DNA of 64,000 nucleotides, from the NCBI GenBank assembly GCA_949987705.1, contig OX465283.1, positions 93,421,813 to 93,485,812 on the forward strand, written 5' to 3'. Source of the DNA: Thereva unica (lineage: Eukaryota; Arthropoda; Insecta; Diptera; Therevidae). Of this stretch, positions 44,235 through 56,481 are shown in pieces (within the stretch, counting starts at the first letter, position 1; the number at the start of each line of letters is the position of its first letter). The notes under the pieces were generated by a model. It saw nothing but the letters and a program-made list of their open reading frames with translations, ran no database searches and had not been told where the DNA came from. The position numbers and the translations under genes are program-made.

Positions 44235-46280
44235 CAATTTAATAACATTTCCGATTTAAGGGCCTAATACACTCAATCGAGCAATTATAGGGTATCGCGC
44301 GCCCGCGAATATTAAGAAAACTATCCAACCAAATGAAATAATTTAAATTAGGTATTTTTAAGAAAACATAAATCTAGCTATTCATGGTGGAAAATTTTAA
44401 TATTTTTTATTAGTATATTAGTTATAATGGTTCAAAGTTCCGTACCTGCGCCCGGAAAATACTCCTATTTAGGTGGAAAAATTTTAAAATTTTTTTAATG
44501 TACGATAAACTTAAATCGATTATCTAGCTATTCATGGTGGAAAATTTTTGAATTTTAGCCTTCTTTCATGAGTAAATTATGTTTTAAAAATTGTCCACAA
44601 AATTTAAGAACGAAAATTCCCTAAAATTCTTCAGTTTTAATACATCAAATTTCCGCTCCAAGCAAATCTCTGCGCTAGTTGTATTCTGTATAAAGCATTT
44701 GCGTAATCTTACACGAGATGCGTTTGTATAAGTGAGAGCTTCTGCTTCGGTTTTTGCAGGGGAAATTTCAAACCTTTTTTGTTGCAGGCATGGATGGTGA
44801 TCGTATTTTCGGGAAAAAATAAAATCTGAGGAAAAATCGGTTTGTTTGGCAAGAATTTTAATGACTTGCGTGATTTCCTTGATTTGAGAATTTAGGGATT
44901 CTTGCCCGGTGGTCAGGTAGTGATCAATCGGTGTTTATTATCTTGGCTTTATGAAAAACCCAAGAAAATATTTTAATGGCAAATACTACCTTCATGTAAT
45001 AATTAAGTTTTATGACATCCTTGTTTTTCGTTATTGTCTTTTTAGCCGTAAAAACTTCCCGGAACTAGATTCGCAAAAAAGGTGTATCCCTTGCACAGGT
45101 ATTTTACAACATGAGTGTAGATAAATTTTGCGTAAATTCATTTTTTATGGTTTTTATTATTTTTGTATGTAAATACCAAAAAATAAATAAAAATCTTCCA
45201 TCAAATTTTAAACTTTTTAATAAAACTTTCAAATTGTTGTAAATATTTTGCCATAAATTTTAATTTTTGTACATATTTTATGTCTTCCCAAGTAAAAATT
45301 TTACAAATATGTATATTTTATTAGAATTCATTTATTTCGATTTTTTATTGTTTATTAGCCGCACTTGCTAAATTTCAAATCAGCAAAAGCAGCGATATCA
45401 AAATTTCACATGAATGAAAAATTTAAATATCAAACAAAAAAGATCTATTCTCATATCCCATGACAGGAACAAGTTCGTAGAGTGCATTACTGCGACATTA
45501 ATTCAATTTCCATTCATAATTATCTAACACTGGCTTCAATTTCTAGCCGGCGACACCGCAGAAGAGATTTCTTGAAAGTCGCCAGAAAATTTACCTCGGG
45601 CACGCACTCATAAAGTAAAGCCCAACAAGACATACGAATGCAGCCGAACCCCTTTATTGTGCAAAGATTTCCCCTCCGGCGGCCGTGTTGTGCACTGCAA
45701 GCAGTGCACAACAGGTAATTTTGACTGTGTTAGGAGGTTTTTGAGATTGGGTTAGTTTAATTTTGTGACTGTATTTTTTTTAAGCTTCCCTTAATATTTT
45801 GTTGTTGGAACTGAATTTCATGTTGGACTTCGTCTCTGAGTGTATTAGGGCCTTAAAAGCAGAAATTTTAAATTGTTGGGAAATCATTGAAGACGACTTA
45901 TTAAAAACGTTAATTTCATCAATGCCTGAAAGAATTTTCGAAGTGATTCGAAACAATGGCAGCCACACTAAATACTAATTATATTTTAATTATGTATTTT
46001 TGGAAATTTGTTTCTTTTTTATTAGAATTTGTACTTTTTTGTTACTGCGTTTAAATGAATTTCGCTGCCTTTCACGCAAAATTTCGATTTTTCTCTATAA
46101 AATGCTTTGTGGTTTTGCGAATGAACATTGTTATTTTGTTTTTAGTAATATATTTGCGTTTATTTATTATTATAACTATTGCTTTATTTTTGGTTTGAAT
46201 TAAATCGAAATAACTTCAAAATAACAGGTGCGTTTAAATGAATTTCGCTCACTGTAGGAAACTAATTTTTTTGTCAGTTG
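44235..46280. other. AT-rich stretch, nothing recognised
   Basis: A direct repeat TCTAGCTATTCATGGTGG lies at about 44375 and 44522. Short minus-strand frames at 45520-45711 and 45780-45968 carry no known motif. Confidence 0.35.
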
Positions 46281-46284
46281 ACTA

Positions 46285-46400
46285 ATTTGATGGAGAACTT
46301 GTTTCAAAATAGTACAATACAACGGACAATTAAAAGAACGAAAAACGGACATAATCTGGGCGATCATCCTCGGCTTGTTGTTAAACAAGCGATTCTCTGA
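46285..46400 (+). pseudogene. Possible Tc1 transposase N-terminal relic
   Basis: One frame reads TIQRTIKRTKNGHNLGDHPR, resembling the helix-turn-helix and linker (TIxRxIKRxKExGxxxDxPR) of Tc1 transposases. Short and without an open frame. Confidence 0.35.
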
Positions 46401-47152
46401 AAACAAAGGCAACTATTGTTTTTATGGAATTTTAAATTTTCAGCCCCAAAGTTCTTAAAAAGTAAAATTTATTGCCTTCCCAACATTCGAATATCTGACA
46501 GAATGACTGACAGTCATGTCAATTGAATTTAGTCATTAAAATAATTCTCACAGCTATTTCCTACATTAACAACAAAACTGCAAAATTTAGTTTACTCACT
46601 AATTGCTTGCTAATTCCCAGATTTTGTGGAAGTTTCCTAATTTTAGTGCTGTGCGAAACCAAAACTGGGTTTGCTAAAATTTTACCGGTTGACATAGTAT
46701 ACTTGATGTTTAATTGTAAAAGTAGTATTTAATGTATTGTTTATTTAAGATTTTTTAAAAGGGGGAAAATGGACAATGAAATTATGGCAGTAATATTTTT
46801 TTTTTGCAATATTGTATATACATTTTACGTTATTATTAAAACCGTTACCAGTAACAACTACTGAAGAAATGTAAATATTGCAAGCATGGATCGTAACTGT
46901 TATAACTTATATCGAAAAAATCAGAAATTAATAATTATTTTGAAACATATATGATTTAAGACAACAGTAAGGCCGCGTTCTCATGGGCTGCATGCCGCAC
47001 GGCAAAAGCTCGATTTCGCCTTGCCTTCGTATAGTATTCGGAAATTTTCGGGAGAGGCTGCAAAAAGCTTGCCGCATAGCTGCAGCCCCTCGTGCATCTA
47101 CTGATTTTCAAAAATCAATGGTTTTGTGATTTGAAAAACGTGAAAAAGTGAT

Positions 47153-48527
47153 ATGGATTACTATAAAAATAAAAAAAAAATAATGTTAATCAGTGCAATA
47201 GTTCTAATAACTAAATATAAAGAAAAACAAAGTGAGAAAAAAAGAAAATTAAGAAAAAAACGCTTTTGGATTAATGAACTAGTAAAAACCAGACCGTACA
47301 CTAGCATTTATCAAAATTTAATACACGAAATGAAATCAAGCAATATGTATAAAAATTTTTTAAGAATGACGCCCGCCTCTTTCGAAAACTTATTAAAATT
47401 AATTGCCCCAAAAATATTAAAAAAGAACGTTGTACGTGCACCTATAACGGTAGCAGAGAGATTGTCCTTAACATTAAGGTAACTGAATTAACTAATATTA
47501 CTTTCATCTAGTGCAATCCTTTTCAATTGTTCTCTAGATATCTCGCCACTGGAGACTCTCTGATAAGTATCAGCTACGCCTTCAAGATTGGCAAAACGAC
47601 GGCCAGTGTAATTGTGGCGGAAACACTGAATGCAATATGGGAGGAATTGCATACAATTGCTTTCCCAGAGCTGACAACTCAATACATTGAAGCGATCGCT
47701 CAGGAGTTCGAAAGAAAGTCAGGATTTCCTAACTGCTTCGGAGCTATTGACGGGAAGCATGTTCAAATTGAAGTAAGTGGCCCAAGCGTAGTGGCTGTAT
47801 GTATCAAACCTGATAAATACCTTAATGTTATAGGCTCCTCCGTGTTCAGGATCAAGCTATTTTAATTATAAAAAGACATTTAGCGTCATTTTGCTCGCTG
47901 TCGCTGATGTAAAAGGAAAATTCATTTACTGTGACATAGGAGCACAGGGGAGATGTAGTGACGGAGGAATATTTAAAAACTGCAGCTTGCAAAAACAAAT
48001 CCAAAACAACACCATTAGGTTTGTAAAAACCAAAAGATTTGAAATCTGTAGAACTAATTGATTTACGTAACAGATTGCCCGAACCACGAATAATTGGAGC
48101 ACGCCCAAAACCTTTACCATTTGTTTTAGTTGGCGATGAGGCTTTCCCCTTAAAAGAATATTTGCTTCGACCATATTCAGCGAGAAGGCAACTAACAACT
48201 AGGGACAAAAATTTTAATATTCGTCTTGCAAAAGCACGGAAACACGTAGAAAGAGCATTTGGTATACTGGTACAACGCTTCCGGATTTTTCGTAGGCCCA
48301 TTCAACTCAAGTTGGACACTATAAATTCAGTAATCAAAGCTTGTGTGTGTCTTCACAATTGGCTGTTTGATAGCAACGAGTTGGTTACAGATGAGCAAGT
48401 AGATACACAGTGTGGACTACTAGAATATAGAGACAACACTGCAAATGCTCCATTGCAAGTTGCAGAGGAGGTCCGCGGACATTTTGCAGACTATTTCATG
48501 CTAGAAGGGTCTTTTGTAAATCAATAA
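47153..48527 (+). pseudogene. PIF/Harbinger transposase, three exons, one frameshift
   Basis: Predicted exons: 47153-47478, 47538-47772 and 47834-48527, joined by short GT-AG introns (58 and 61 bases) whose removal restores family motifs. Motifs: FGAIDGKHVQI (first D), FNYKKTFSVILLAVADV, CDIGAQGRCSDGG (second D), VGDEAFPLKEYLLRPYS and RKHVERAFGILVQRFRIF (E). The N-terminus is Lys-rich. A single extra base in the A-run at 48032-48035 shifts frame between the second D and GDEAF. Without it the total is 1254 coding bases, about 417 residues, a normal length. The enzyme would cut and join the element's own ends. Confidence 0.85.
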
Positions 48528-48731
48528 ATTTATCAAATTCAACAAAATAATAAGTTTTATTTATAATACAAAATATGAAATCAGTCATTTTTCAAATATA
48601 TACATTATGTATATCAGTCTTAGTAACTTGTTAATATTATTATGGGTAAATTCAAAAACTCACTGCAGCTAGTACCAACGGCTGAGTTCTGCATGATGAG
48701 TTTTTGGATTTACCCCTCAGGTAAAATGTTA

Positions 48732-49567
48732 TTATTCTACAAATTGATATTTATGCAGAATTTCCCAAATTTCCAATTGAGCCTTAGATGCATTTTTAGG
48801 TGAACATTCTTTTAAAATTTCTGCCACCTGTAATCCAAAAAGATCATATTTTCCAGGTTTTTGCGCTGTGGTGCTCAGAAGTGCCGTAGTCAGATCTCTT
48901 ATAAGATCTGATTCAGTACTTACTGAGTCATCTTCTGTTGCCCTTGGAACATCATCAGAGGCGCCCAGGGTTGATGTTGTGCTATAAAAATAGTAGGGGA
49001 ATAATCCTGATCAATAATTGTTATTAAGCTTACGGATTAATTTTAATGCTATCATTTAGAAATTTTAATGACTCCGCATGTTTATAAACTTTTCTTTTCA
49101 TTGCTCCTGATCCGGACGGCAACTTACTGTTTTTATATCGCACGTAGGAGCCCCTTATGTTTCTCCACTTTTTTTTTAAGGCGTCTACTCCTTTTGCACC
49201 TGGGAATTCTTAAATATGCCTATTATTCCCTGGTAAAATTAGGTTTGTAATTATTGTTACCTGCCATTTGTGCTTCGATTTCCTCCCATGCATGATCACC
49301 CAATAAACGGTTGGAATAGTCCGCGGAAGTAATATCCCATAGGCATGGAAATTTCTCTATTAGAGCTATTAACTGGCCCTCTTTTTCCAAAGTGCAAGCA
49401 GGCTCACTCGTAGATGGCGGAAACATGGGCATCAGTCCTTGAACAACTTCATTGGCTATAAGAATAATAAATAATATTCATAAAACATTTTCTTCTAGAA
49501 ATATTGCAAACTACTTACACAAAACAACAACTTTTCCATAATGATTATTATTTTTATTCGAATCCAT
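48732..49567 (-). CDS. MADF-domain DNA-binding protein of the Harbinger element (four exons)
   Basis: Exons on the minus strand: 49567-49519, 49455-49261, 49199-49034 and 48981-48732. All introns are GT-AG, 56-63 bases. They sum to 660 bases, exactly 219 codons and a stop. The protein has a MADF-type domain (LIALIEKFPCLWDITSADYS, AWEEIEAQM, LKKKWRNIRGSYVRYKNS, GSGAMKRKVYKHAESLKFL) and an acidic linker. It ends with a LFGLQVAEILKECSP-like conserved tail. In this superfamily such proteins help the transposase reach DNA and the nucleus. No lesion was seen. Start is the first ATG; exon 1 is only 49 bases, so it is the least certain. Confidence 0.8.
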
Positions 49568-49984
49568 TGTTACGGATCACTTATAATATGTATATACTCG
49601 TATATATATTTTCTTCGTTTTTTATATGTCACTAGAATTTTCAACTCGATTTTGCGATTTTTCATGGCCTCCTTGTAGTACGACAAAAGCTCCAACTTGA
49701 CAGTTTCGTGATTCTGCCGCATGAACAAGAGATTTCCCCTTGTAAAATTTTTGCAGCAAGGCTGTGCGAGAGAGAAAACATGTGTGCATACAGATATATT
49801 TTCCTGGCCAATCAGAAAACGTTGAAAGCTTTTGTCGTGCGGCATGCAGCCCATGAGAACGCGGCCTTAACAGTTAAATAAAAGTTATGTTTAACTATAA
49901 TTTTTGTCTAGTATTTTTTTAAATCTTTTAAAACTGTTATTAAAGATATTTGTTTTTTTTTGTTCGAAATACTAATTAAAATGC

Positions 49985-50367
49985 ACTTTTATTTTTAAAA
50001 TTAAAAATAACTGTTAAAAAAGTCTTATTTTTTTTCTGTCTTGCATAAAAGTCTTTTTAAGATTTTTATTTTCCAATTATAAAAATAAAAGTCTTTTGCT
50101 GAAAACAGATTCAATAATGATGGCAATTGGAAAATCACACTATAAAAACAATTGTTTAATATCAATTCAATACTATCGTAGCGTACTGTCGAGCGTAGTT
50201 ATTTTATTTGTTTTCTGCAAAACACTTTTATTTTTATATTTTAAAAATAAAAGTCTTCAAAGACTTTTATAGAAAAACTGGAAAAATAAGAATCTTAAAA
50301 AGACTTTTATGCAAGACAGAAAAATAAGTCTTTTTTAACAGTTATTTTTGATTTTAAAAATAAAAGT
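49985..50367. mobile_element. Foldback-like AT-rich MITE
   Basis: ACTTTTATTTTTAAAAT at 49985 returns reversed at 50351-50367, and the complementarity continues for about 85 bases per arm (AACTGTTAAAAAAG, TGCATAAAAGTC, TTTTTAAGATT). About 180 bases in the middle are unpaired. No target duplication or coding frame. Confidence 0.7.
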
Positions 50368-51465
50368 CTTCTCATAAAAATTTTGAAAGACTTTGCAAAT
50401 AAAATACAAAAATAAGTGTTTTTAATGACCTAAAACTTTTTTAGTTAAATATAACTGTTATTTTTGATTTAAAAACATTAAAATGTATGCTAACTATTAA
50501 ACCTAAGTTTTATAATAAAAGTATACAATGTAAAAGTAACCCCACCACAGCGCAGAACTAGTTATTCTGAGTATCCAGTATTAATTTTATACAGATCAGA
50601 CAACATTTAGGTACTATTTAATTTTTTAAGTCAAAAATACAAATATAACAGTTATTTACGATCGATCCCTCAAATATAAGGCAAGAAAAGAAGAAGAATT
50701 AGCAAGCTCGAAAATGAAAAAAAAAAAAAAATACTACTAAATTAGTCCAGTGCAATTAGTAAATGAAATTGCATTTCATGATGTACGAATTTTTTTTTTG
50801 GAATTTGTTTGGGTATATCTGACAATGTTAAAACCAAGTTTGAGGGGTCGCAGTGTGTTGGGAAAAGCCGCCATCTTGAAAAAGAGGTACAGGTCGTTTA
50901 CACTAAATAACCAGTTTCCATGCAATGATAGCTGAAAATGATCACTGGCAACTATTTCCCATTATTATTGTTAAATAACCCAAAATATAGATAATTCAGG
51001 GCCTTACATAAAATTCGAATTCATCCGACGCGCGAAACTGGCTGAAAGCGAGTTATGCGTCGAGAAGTGTCACAACCTTTGCGGTTGACTTTTCACCCGC
51101 TATATCGCGGTCACATAGAGTTTCGGTCAATAGCCCATTTGAAAGATATTTTAATACCCGTATTATTTCTGCTGCTTACTGCATTATCATATGAGCAACC
51201 GTTAAGGAGATATTCAAAACCAACTTTGGCGTTGGATTACTCGCAAGGGCTTGTTATAAAGGTAATTACTAGCACTTTAAGTTTGGTTATCGGCATTAAC
51301 CCACACAAATTAATATCTTACGAGTTAATCGCAAAAAACTGCATTCAACCCCAACCACATGTTCAAGGTTGAACTTTGAAATACTACAATTAGCAAGCAA
51401 TTAGCCGGTTTCGCACACGGCCTAAGAACCTCGACAGACTTGCACGGAAGAATAGCGAAAAAGTT
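50368..51465. other. Unassigned stretch
   Basis: A 105-codon frame at 51055-51372 has a hydrophobic segment (ILIPVLFLLLTALS) but no recognised family. Composition is like its surroundings. Not called as a gene. Confidence 0.3.
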
Positions 51466-51898
51466 GAAATAAATCTACCCTGCGATTTCTTGACGCTATA
51501 ATTAAGAGAAACTAGTGGGATGTTGTGCCTAGAGACTAGCCACTAATTACGCTTTTTCATGGTATTCTTTCTGTTGAATAACACTTCAGATAGGATGACA
51601 ATATATTAAGTGGAGATTGATCCGCACTCACTTCCAAGCCGCCGGATCTGGGAATCGAGGCCAATAATTCGAATGTGTCAAATTGAAAAAAAAAGCACAT
51701 CACACATGTAAACACTATAGAAAACGAATCTAAACATTTTTCTTTGGATTGGAGGAAAATCTAATGTGGTACACTTTGCACAACAGAATTAGGTGTATTA
51801 TTTTACTTAAACATACATGTCTTATTGTTAAAAATTCGGCTTACCGCACCCTAGTTTGGCCATGGAGATTCATAAGTATCACACTGACCAACGCTATA

Positions 51899-52151
51899 CA
51901 GTGACTCACAGTGAAAATGGCCCACCCTTTAAAAAAATTTTTTTGCTAAAAATCTTCTAAGACATCAATTAAATAAAAATCCCAAAAAATATATTCTTAA
52001 CAGTTGTTGAAACAACTTAACAGAGTTGAAACAAGAATTAAATAAACTGTTAAGAATATATTTTTTGGGATTTTTATTTAATTGACGTCTTAGAAGATTT
52101 TTACTAAAAATAATTTTTTAAAGGGTGGGCCATTTTCACTGTGAGTCACTG
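51899..52151. mobile_element. Mariner-type hairpin MITE (TA-flanked)
   Basis: CAGTGACTCACAGTGAAAAT at the left and its complement at the right, both next to TA (51897-51898, 52152-52153). The arms are about 110 bases and nearly perfect, so almost the whole 253-base element folds into one hairpin. No coding capacity. The TA target and CAGTG start fit Tc1/mariner MITEs. Confidence 0.85.
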
Positions 52152-52499
52152 TATATAATTAATCTTGAAAAGTTTTTGTTAAAGGCTTATGTAGGTTATA
52201 AGTTGTGAGACTGCGTAATCTAAAACTTAACAAAGTATTTAACAAACACTACAATATAATCATCATAGCTTGAAAAAAAGGAAATCAAATGTAAACAATA
52301 AAATTCTTTGATTCTTCACCCACGTCATGGTATATTTCTTTATTCAATATAAACAATAGTTTTTGAGCTGCAAATAAAAACTATATGCCATAATTTTGTT
52401 ATCATCGGTTTTTGTTCTGGAAGCAAATTTAGAGACGTATTCATGTCAAAAACTTGTTTCATATGAAACAAAATCCCCGAAGGAAATTAAAAAAAATTA

Positions 52500-52572
52500 T
52501 TATGACGAAAAAAAAGCACCGCGAGCCTAAGGATCGAACTCGCAGCCCCACGGACGAGGGAGTTTCCCTAGC
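52500..52572 (-). repeat. Possible tRNA-derived SINE fragment
   Basis: On the minus strand, GAGTTCGATCC resembles a pol III B box, with a weak A-box-like stretch (GGGCTAGGGAAACTCC) about 35 bases upstream and a T-run after. No cloverleaf is convincing and no second copy was seen. Confidence 0.3.
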
Positions 52573-53703
52573 CCTTTATAGTCCATGGAAATGGTACTTT
52601 AACATTGCAAGAATGCAGGACAAGGTTTTATTTTTGGGATGTGTAGGGGGGGTCAGGGTGAGCTTAAGTTTGAGTTTTCGGGATTCTAACCCCCCCCCCC
52701 CATTTGGCCGCCATTTTGGAAAACGTATGCAAATGGGTTTTCCACTATATCTCCGAAACGGCACATCTTACCGGAAATTTGCAAGGACACTTTTTGTTTA
52801 GAATTAAATAATCTACAATTTATTACTTTTACAATTTATTAATTTTGTGGTGAAATGAATAATTAAGAAGTTATAAGCCTTAGAACACAAAAATTAGTCA
52901 CACTATTTTCTTTAAAGGCTTTTTTTTGTTGTTTAAATACACTTCTGGTTGAAATTTCCAGACCATTTTCTCAGTTTTTGGTCTTTTGACCAAGAGCTAC
53001 ATTTTGAGATATTTCCCAAGTCTGTATCTGCAGTACTTTCAGAGATGAAAGTAGGCTTCAGACGGACAGACGGACAGAGCCTCTGTATAAGCTTTTTTTT
53101 TTGAAAAAGCTAAAATGGTGGTGGTGGTGGTTTTTAAACGGGTTTTCAAGGTGTTAAATCAAACCTTACATACATTTCATGAAAATGGGGTTGTAGAGCA
53201 ACCCTTTACGAGCCAAAAAATTTCTAGGACCATTGTGGGCCTTGCTCAACCTTTTTTTGTGAAACAGATGTTTTTACATTTTTGAGATTTACTCGAAAAG
53301 TTACCATTATTTTTCTATGAAATTTTTATTGTAGGTAGGCACCATCAGAAGCCACAATTTAATTCTTGAGCAAGGTTCTACGGTAATCACTTTCCCTATA
53401 ATTAAATGTCAAAAAATGGCCATTTTTAACGGTTTTTGAATTTTTCTGCAAAAACCTGTTGACCGATTTCAATGGTCAAAAACTCATATTTTTCGTCTTT
53501 TTAAACACTATTATGTACTATTTTTTGTTTTCCAAAACTAATTTTTTTCGTATCTAAAACGCAAAAAAACGTGTTTCGCGACTTTTATTAAGATATTTTA
53601 CCACCTGTTCCCCTGGACCAATTTTATCCAAAACACATTCCTACGATTTTTCTCTTAATTATAGCGTGAAGAAATCGCAGGGTAGATTTATTTCAACTTT
53701 TAA

Positions 53704-54543
53704 ATATTTTCCGCTATCTCTCCTGTGCTATAATTTAGATTATGACGTTAGAATATCGTAGACTACATTTTATTTCCATATCTTTTATATGTGTCTACGT
53801 CATTTTGACGTCATAATCCAGATTAAGTGTGCAAGCCTGTCTCCGGTATAAGTCATCAATTTAGTCACAATTCAGACAGCCTAGTCGAAAAACTGACGGA
53901 ATTTTGGAGCCGTTCCCAAAGGCTTAGCGCCAAAAGTAGTTCATAAAATTATACGGAATTTATTCTATCCAAAACGTATGGATTGCATTGCGTAAGTTAC
54001 ACAACTATCACCTCGAAGTACTCAGTTATACAGAGTGTATTTGTTAAGTTTACAAAGTGGCCGGCTGTTAATATGTTGATACGGTTGAATCGTATCGATT
54101 CAGAATTTAGAGCCCATTGAAATTCGTTATACGCTTCATACTAGCTTCACATGTATGTATATCATTGTTGGGCAAAATTTGATTTTAATTAAAAAAATCA
54201 AAAATTATTGGTTTTTTCAAAAAAATAATTTAAATCATGGTTATTTTGATTTTAATTAAAACTCTCAATAATGTGCTTTTTTAAGCCATTGAAAATTATT
54301 TTGATATTGGTCTAATAGATATAGAGCAATTCATAGCCTTCTACTCAGTATTCAGAATGCACTTCTTGCAAGAAAGTTCCTGTCGCCGTGTACTTCTATC
54401 TAAAGGCGGCTCCACACAAGTTACAGGGGATACTTGAAATAATGCGTAGTTAGTGGGTTTTATGACAAAAGGGTAGTATTGGTTGAAAGTAAATAGTATT
54501 TGACCCTTGTAGAGATCATAAGTTTCAATATATATATATATAT
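53704..54543. other. Unassigned AT-rich stretch
   Basis: Nothing recognised; ends in a short (TA)n run at about 54527-54543. Confidence 0.3.
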
Positions 54544-55140
54544 GGTTCAAAAATGGCAAAAAAATTTCAAAAAAACGTGCACCCCCCTATCTTTAAGTTC
54601 AATTAAAATGATGATTTTTGGCGGCAATCGGAGAATTTTTGATTGACATTAACCATTGCCGCCGAGCACATTTCGTTTTAGAGATTTGCGATTTTTAAAC
54701 GATAATAAAAATTTGATAATTCTGTTCATTTACGTCCATTAAATACCTAGATCGTGGTTTCTATATGGTTTTCGAGGTCGCTGATTACGAATTTGACGTC
54801 AAATCGAAGGTTTGACAAATGACAGCTGTCAAAAACGCTGTCCACTATGAACAAAATATTGCCTTTTTTTACATTTTTTTTAAAATGACGTGAAATTTCG
54901 TGCTATAGAGGGTTTTCGAGGTCGCTGATTACGAATATGACGTCAAATCAAAGGTTTGCAACATGACAGCTGTCAAAAACAGCTGCTAAAAATCGCAAAT
55001 CTCTAAAACGAAATGTGCTCGGCGGCAATGGTTAGTGTCAATCAAAAATTCTCCGATTGCCGCCAAAAATCATCATTTTAATTGAACTTAAAGATAGGGG
55101 GGTGCACGTTTTTTTGATTTTTTTTTGGCATTTTTGAACC
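54544..55140. mobile_element. Palindromic MITE with GGTTCAAAAATG ends
   Basis: About 150 bases from 54544 (GGTTCAAAAATGGC, ACGTGCACCCCCCTATC, GGCGGCAATCGG) are mirrored at 54985-55140 with very few differences. TA-rich repeats flank both sides. Between the arms a ~70-base segment is directly repeated (about 54765-54840 and 54905-54980) with TCGCTGATTACGAAT and GACAGCTGTC. No coding frame. Confidence 0.8.
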
Positions 55141-55300
55141 ACCCTAATATATATATACATATATAGAGTTTCCCTTCTAACACAGAAGGCGCACTTCCCA
55201 GCAGGGCTGAGAAATATTTACCACTGTCGTGGCTCAGCTGAGACATGCAAACATAAAAGATTAAGTATCAATAAAAATTGCATGCGAAACACATAAACAG

Positions 55301-55757
55301 TCATGAGACAACAAATAGACTCCTTTTAAGCAGGTCTTTGTTAGTGCTTACGCTAAAAACATTAATATTTTTATTTACATTAATGAACATGCGATTAACA
55401 GGCTCAAATCGGCCATAATTGGTTTTAGAGGAGTTGATGTGTAAGAGCGGTGGTCCTCTCAGATTGTATCGGCTCTCTCTAAACGACGCACGGTGCCTTA
55501 GAAAACCTGAGTCGACACGTCCATTAAGAAGCTGGTGAACGAAAACAACATCGGCCACTTCACGACGCTTGTGGAGAGTGTTTAAGTTGAGTAACTTAAG
55601 TCGGTATTCATATGGTGGAAGAATCAAAGGGTCTTCCCAAGGAAGGTGATTCAATGCGAATCGAACGAACCTACGTTGAACCGACTCAATTTTTCCAACA
55701 AAAAGGTAGTTCAAATAACTATAATAATAGTAAATCCACAAGATTTTTCTAGAGAAT
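55301..55757 (-). pseudogene. LINE C-terminal fragment
   Basis: Minus strand reads GKIESVQRRFVRFALNHLPW, LPPYEYRLKLLNLNTLHKRR and VFVHQLLNGRVDS, the post-RT region of Jockey/R1-type LINE proteins (KxExVQRRF...LPxYxxRxxxLxLxTLxxRR). Only this C-terminal part remains. The stop at 55301 may be natural. The catalytic RT is absent upstream. Confidence 0.75.
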
Positions 55758-56209
55758 TTGTTTTTCCTGAACGTTAGCAAACAAACAATTCCTCCCTATT
55801 TCGTTCGCTGCACTAAAGCGGGTGTTCAAATTCGTATTGAGCGTGCTGAAGTGCCGTTGACAAACTGAGAAGCGAATGACTTCATTTGGAAATTCCAAAG
55901 CTTTCCGAAGATATTAGCAAAACTGTAACTGTTAAGTACTTGTCAGACTTGACCAAAAAGAACCAATTTTGCGGTAACTACTGGAAATCCCGGGATGAAC
56001 CGCAATTTCCTGAAACTGTATCACGCGTAGAAAACAATTCCCCGTCAAAAAGTGCTAATCCAAGGTAAAGGGTATCGAAATTTTTGCACGATCTTGAAAG
56101 GTTGTCGGACTTTGACAAGTGATGTTTTGTTCAAAGGCCATCGCTGTGCAGAACCCAATAAAGATCACTTCGTTTAGAACGAGTCTCATTCCATCGAGTT
56201 TATTAGATA
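55758..56209. other. Unassigned stretch left of the Helitron
   Basis: A 60-codon frame at 55886-56068 (contains FCGNYWKSRDEPQFPET) has no family I can name. It is the sequence the Helitron inserted beside; the host base at 56209 is the expected T on the minus strand. Confidence 0.3.
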
Positions 56210-56481
56210 CTAGCAAAAAACCCGTGCGTTGCAACGCCTTCAAATAAAAAAAGACTATGTGTGTACAGTCCACGGTAGGAAAAAAGTATAGAGAGGTAAA
56301 AGAACAAATCTGCCAATTAACTTTTGGTTACAACTGTTTTTAAAATTTGATGCGGTTCCTATCGAAAGACGTACAATAGACAACTGGGCAAGCATATCAA
56401 ACTGAAATTAGCCGGCGTTGATCGGACTTAACCGAAATTATTTTTTAATAATTTTTCAAAATTGCTCTTATAACAACACTT

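Larger units (their letters stand above)
46969..49868. mobile_element. Near-complete PIF/Harbinger transposon
   Basis: Ends AAGGCCGCGTTCTCATGGGC and the matching complement GCCCATGAGAACGCGGCCTT, continuing inward as TGCATGCCGCACG. If the ends are AAGG/CCTT, AACAGT flanks both sides (46963-46968, 49869-49874), an unexpected 6-base duplication. With ends at GG/CC the flanks are TAA and TTA, which do not match exactly. It holds the two genes typical of the superfamily, transposase and a Myb/MADF-like DNA-binding protein, convergently arranged. Confidence 0.92.
51466..53703. repeat. Distant inverted-repeat pair (possible element borders)
   Basis: AAGTTGAAATAAATCTACCC...CTATAATTAAGAG at 51466-51515 recurs reverse-complemented at 53653-53703 with one mismatch in ~50 bases, with weaker similarity extending outside. 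The interval between could be one transposon. Its interior holds the hairpin MITE, a tRNA-like motif and long AT-rich, motif-free stretches (52153-52490, 52580-53650). Confidence 0.6.

Noticed and set aside
45520..45968. Two short minus-strand frames
   Set aside because: No domain recognised, and they lie in AT-rich filler without splice or promoter signals.
51055..51372. 105-codon frame with a hydrophobic stretch
   Set aside because: No family, no conserved context, and length expected by chance in 64 kb.
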